Below are positions 13,408 through 13,408 of a stretch of DNA of 13,408 nt, one piece after another (position 1 is the stretch's first letter; the number at the start of each line of letters is the position of its first letter). The notes under the pieces were generated by a model. It made no database searches, was not told the DNA's origin, and worked only from the letters and a program-made list of their open reading frames with translations. The DNA is from an uncultured Spirochaetia bacterium (GTDB taxonomy: Bacteria; Spirochaetota; CALGPD01). The DNA lies in assembly GCA_937960625.1 (NCBI GenBank), contig CALGPD010000347.1, positions 1 through 13,408 on the forward strand, read 5' to 3'. Made by a program: the position numbers and the translations under genes.

Positions 13408-13408
13408 G

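Overview
This is an AT-rich bacterial window with small intergenic gaps in its right half. I see no rRNA, tRNA, transposase or CRISPR array. A CMP-sugar and surface-glycan pathway with a KdsC-like phosphatase suggests a Gram-negative-type bacterium. The AT-richness and the many toxin-antitoxin remnants would fit a poorly cultured phylum, but the phylum cannot be fixed from the sequence alone.

Left third (1-4180) is an accessory zone. It holds the end of a MazF/PemK-type toxin gene, then an ArsR-family regulator with a cysteine-rich tail. The regulator has a consensus sigma-70 promoter and related inverted repeats both upstream of it and upstream of the next gene, an eight-helix membrane protein of unknown function. 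Further on are a 47-bp relic of a VapBC-type operon junction, a 52-residue zinc-ribbon protein on the minus strand, an orphan 148-codon-class gene, an antitoxin pseudogene killed by one stop codon, and an intact VapB/VapC-like pair with a perfect-consensus promoter.

Middle and right (4181-12828) is a co-directional sugar gene cluster. In order it encodes a GT-B-type glycosyltransferase or epimerase-like protein, an SpsF-type cytidylyltransferase, a split transketolase (N and C halves), a class III aminotransferase of the glutamate-1-semialdehyde aminomutase type, a short-chain dehydrogenase, a KdsC-type HAD phosphatase and a NeuB-type PEP-condensing synthase without the usual C-terminal SAF domain. 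A strong intrinsic terminator follows, then a YhcH/NanQ-type anomerase and an AglD/UPF0104-type membrane protein that appears to start at ATT.

Together these genes suggest synthesis, CMP activation and transfer of a nonulosonic-acid-like (3-deoxy-2-ulosonic) sugar. The precursor would be made by oxidation, transamination and two-carbon transfer on a sugar phosphate. The textbook UDP-GlcNAc dehydratase and N-acetyltransferase steps of legionaminic or pseudaminic acid synthesis are absent. This cluster is the best candidate for an undescribed system here. The chemistry is inferred; the enzyme families are read from the sequence.

Right edge (12910-13407) carries the C-terminal part of an unrecognised minus-strand gene that converges on the sugar cluster.
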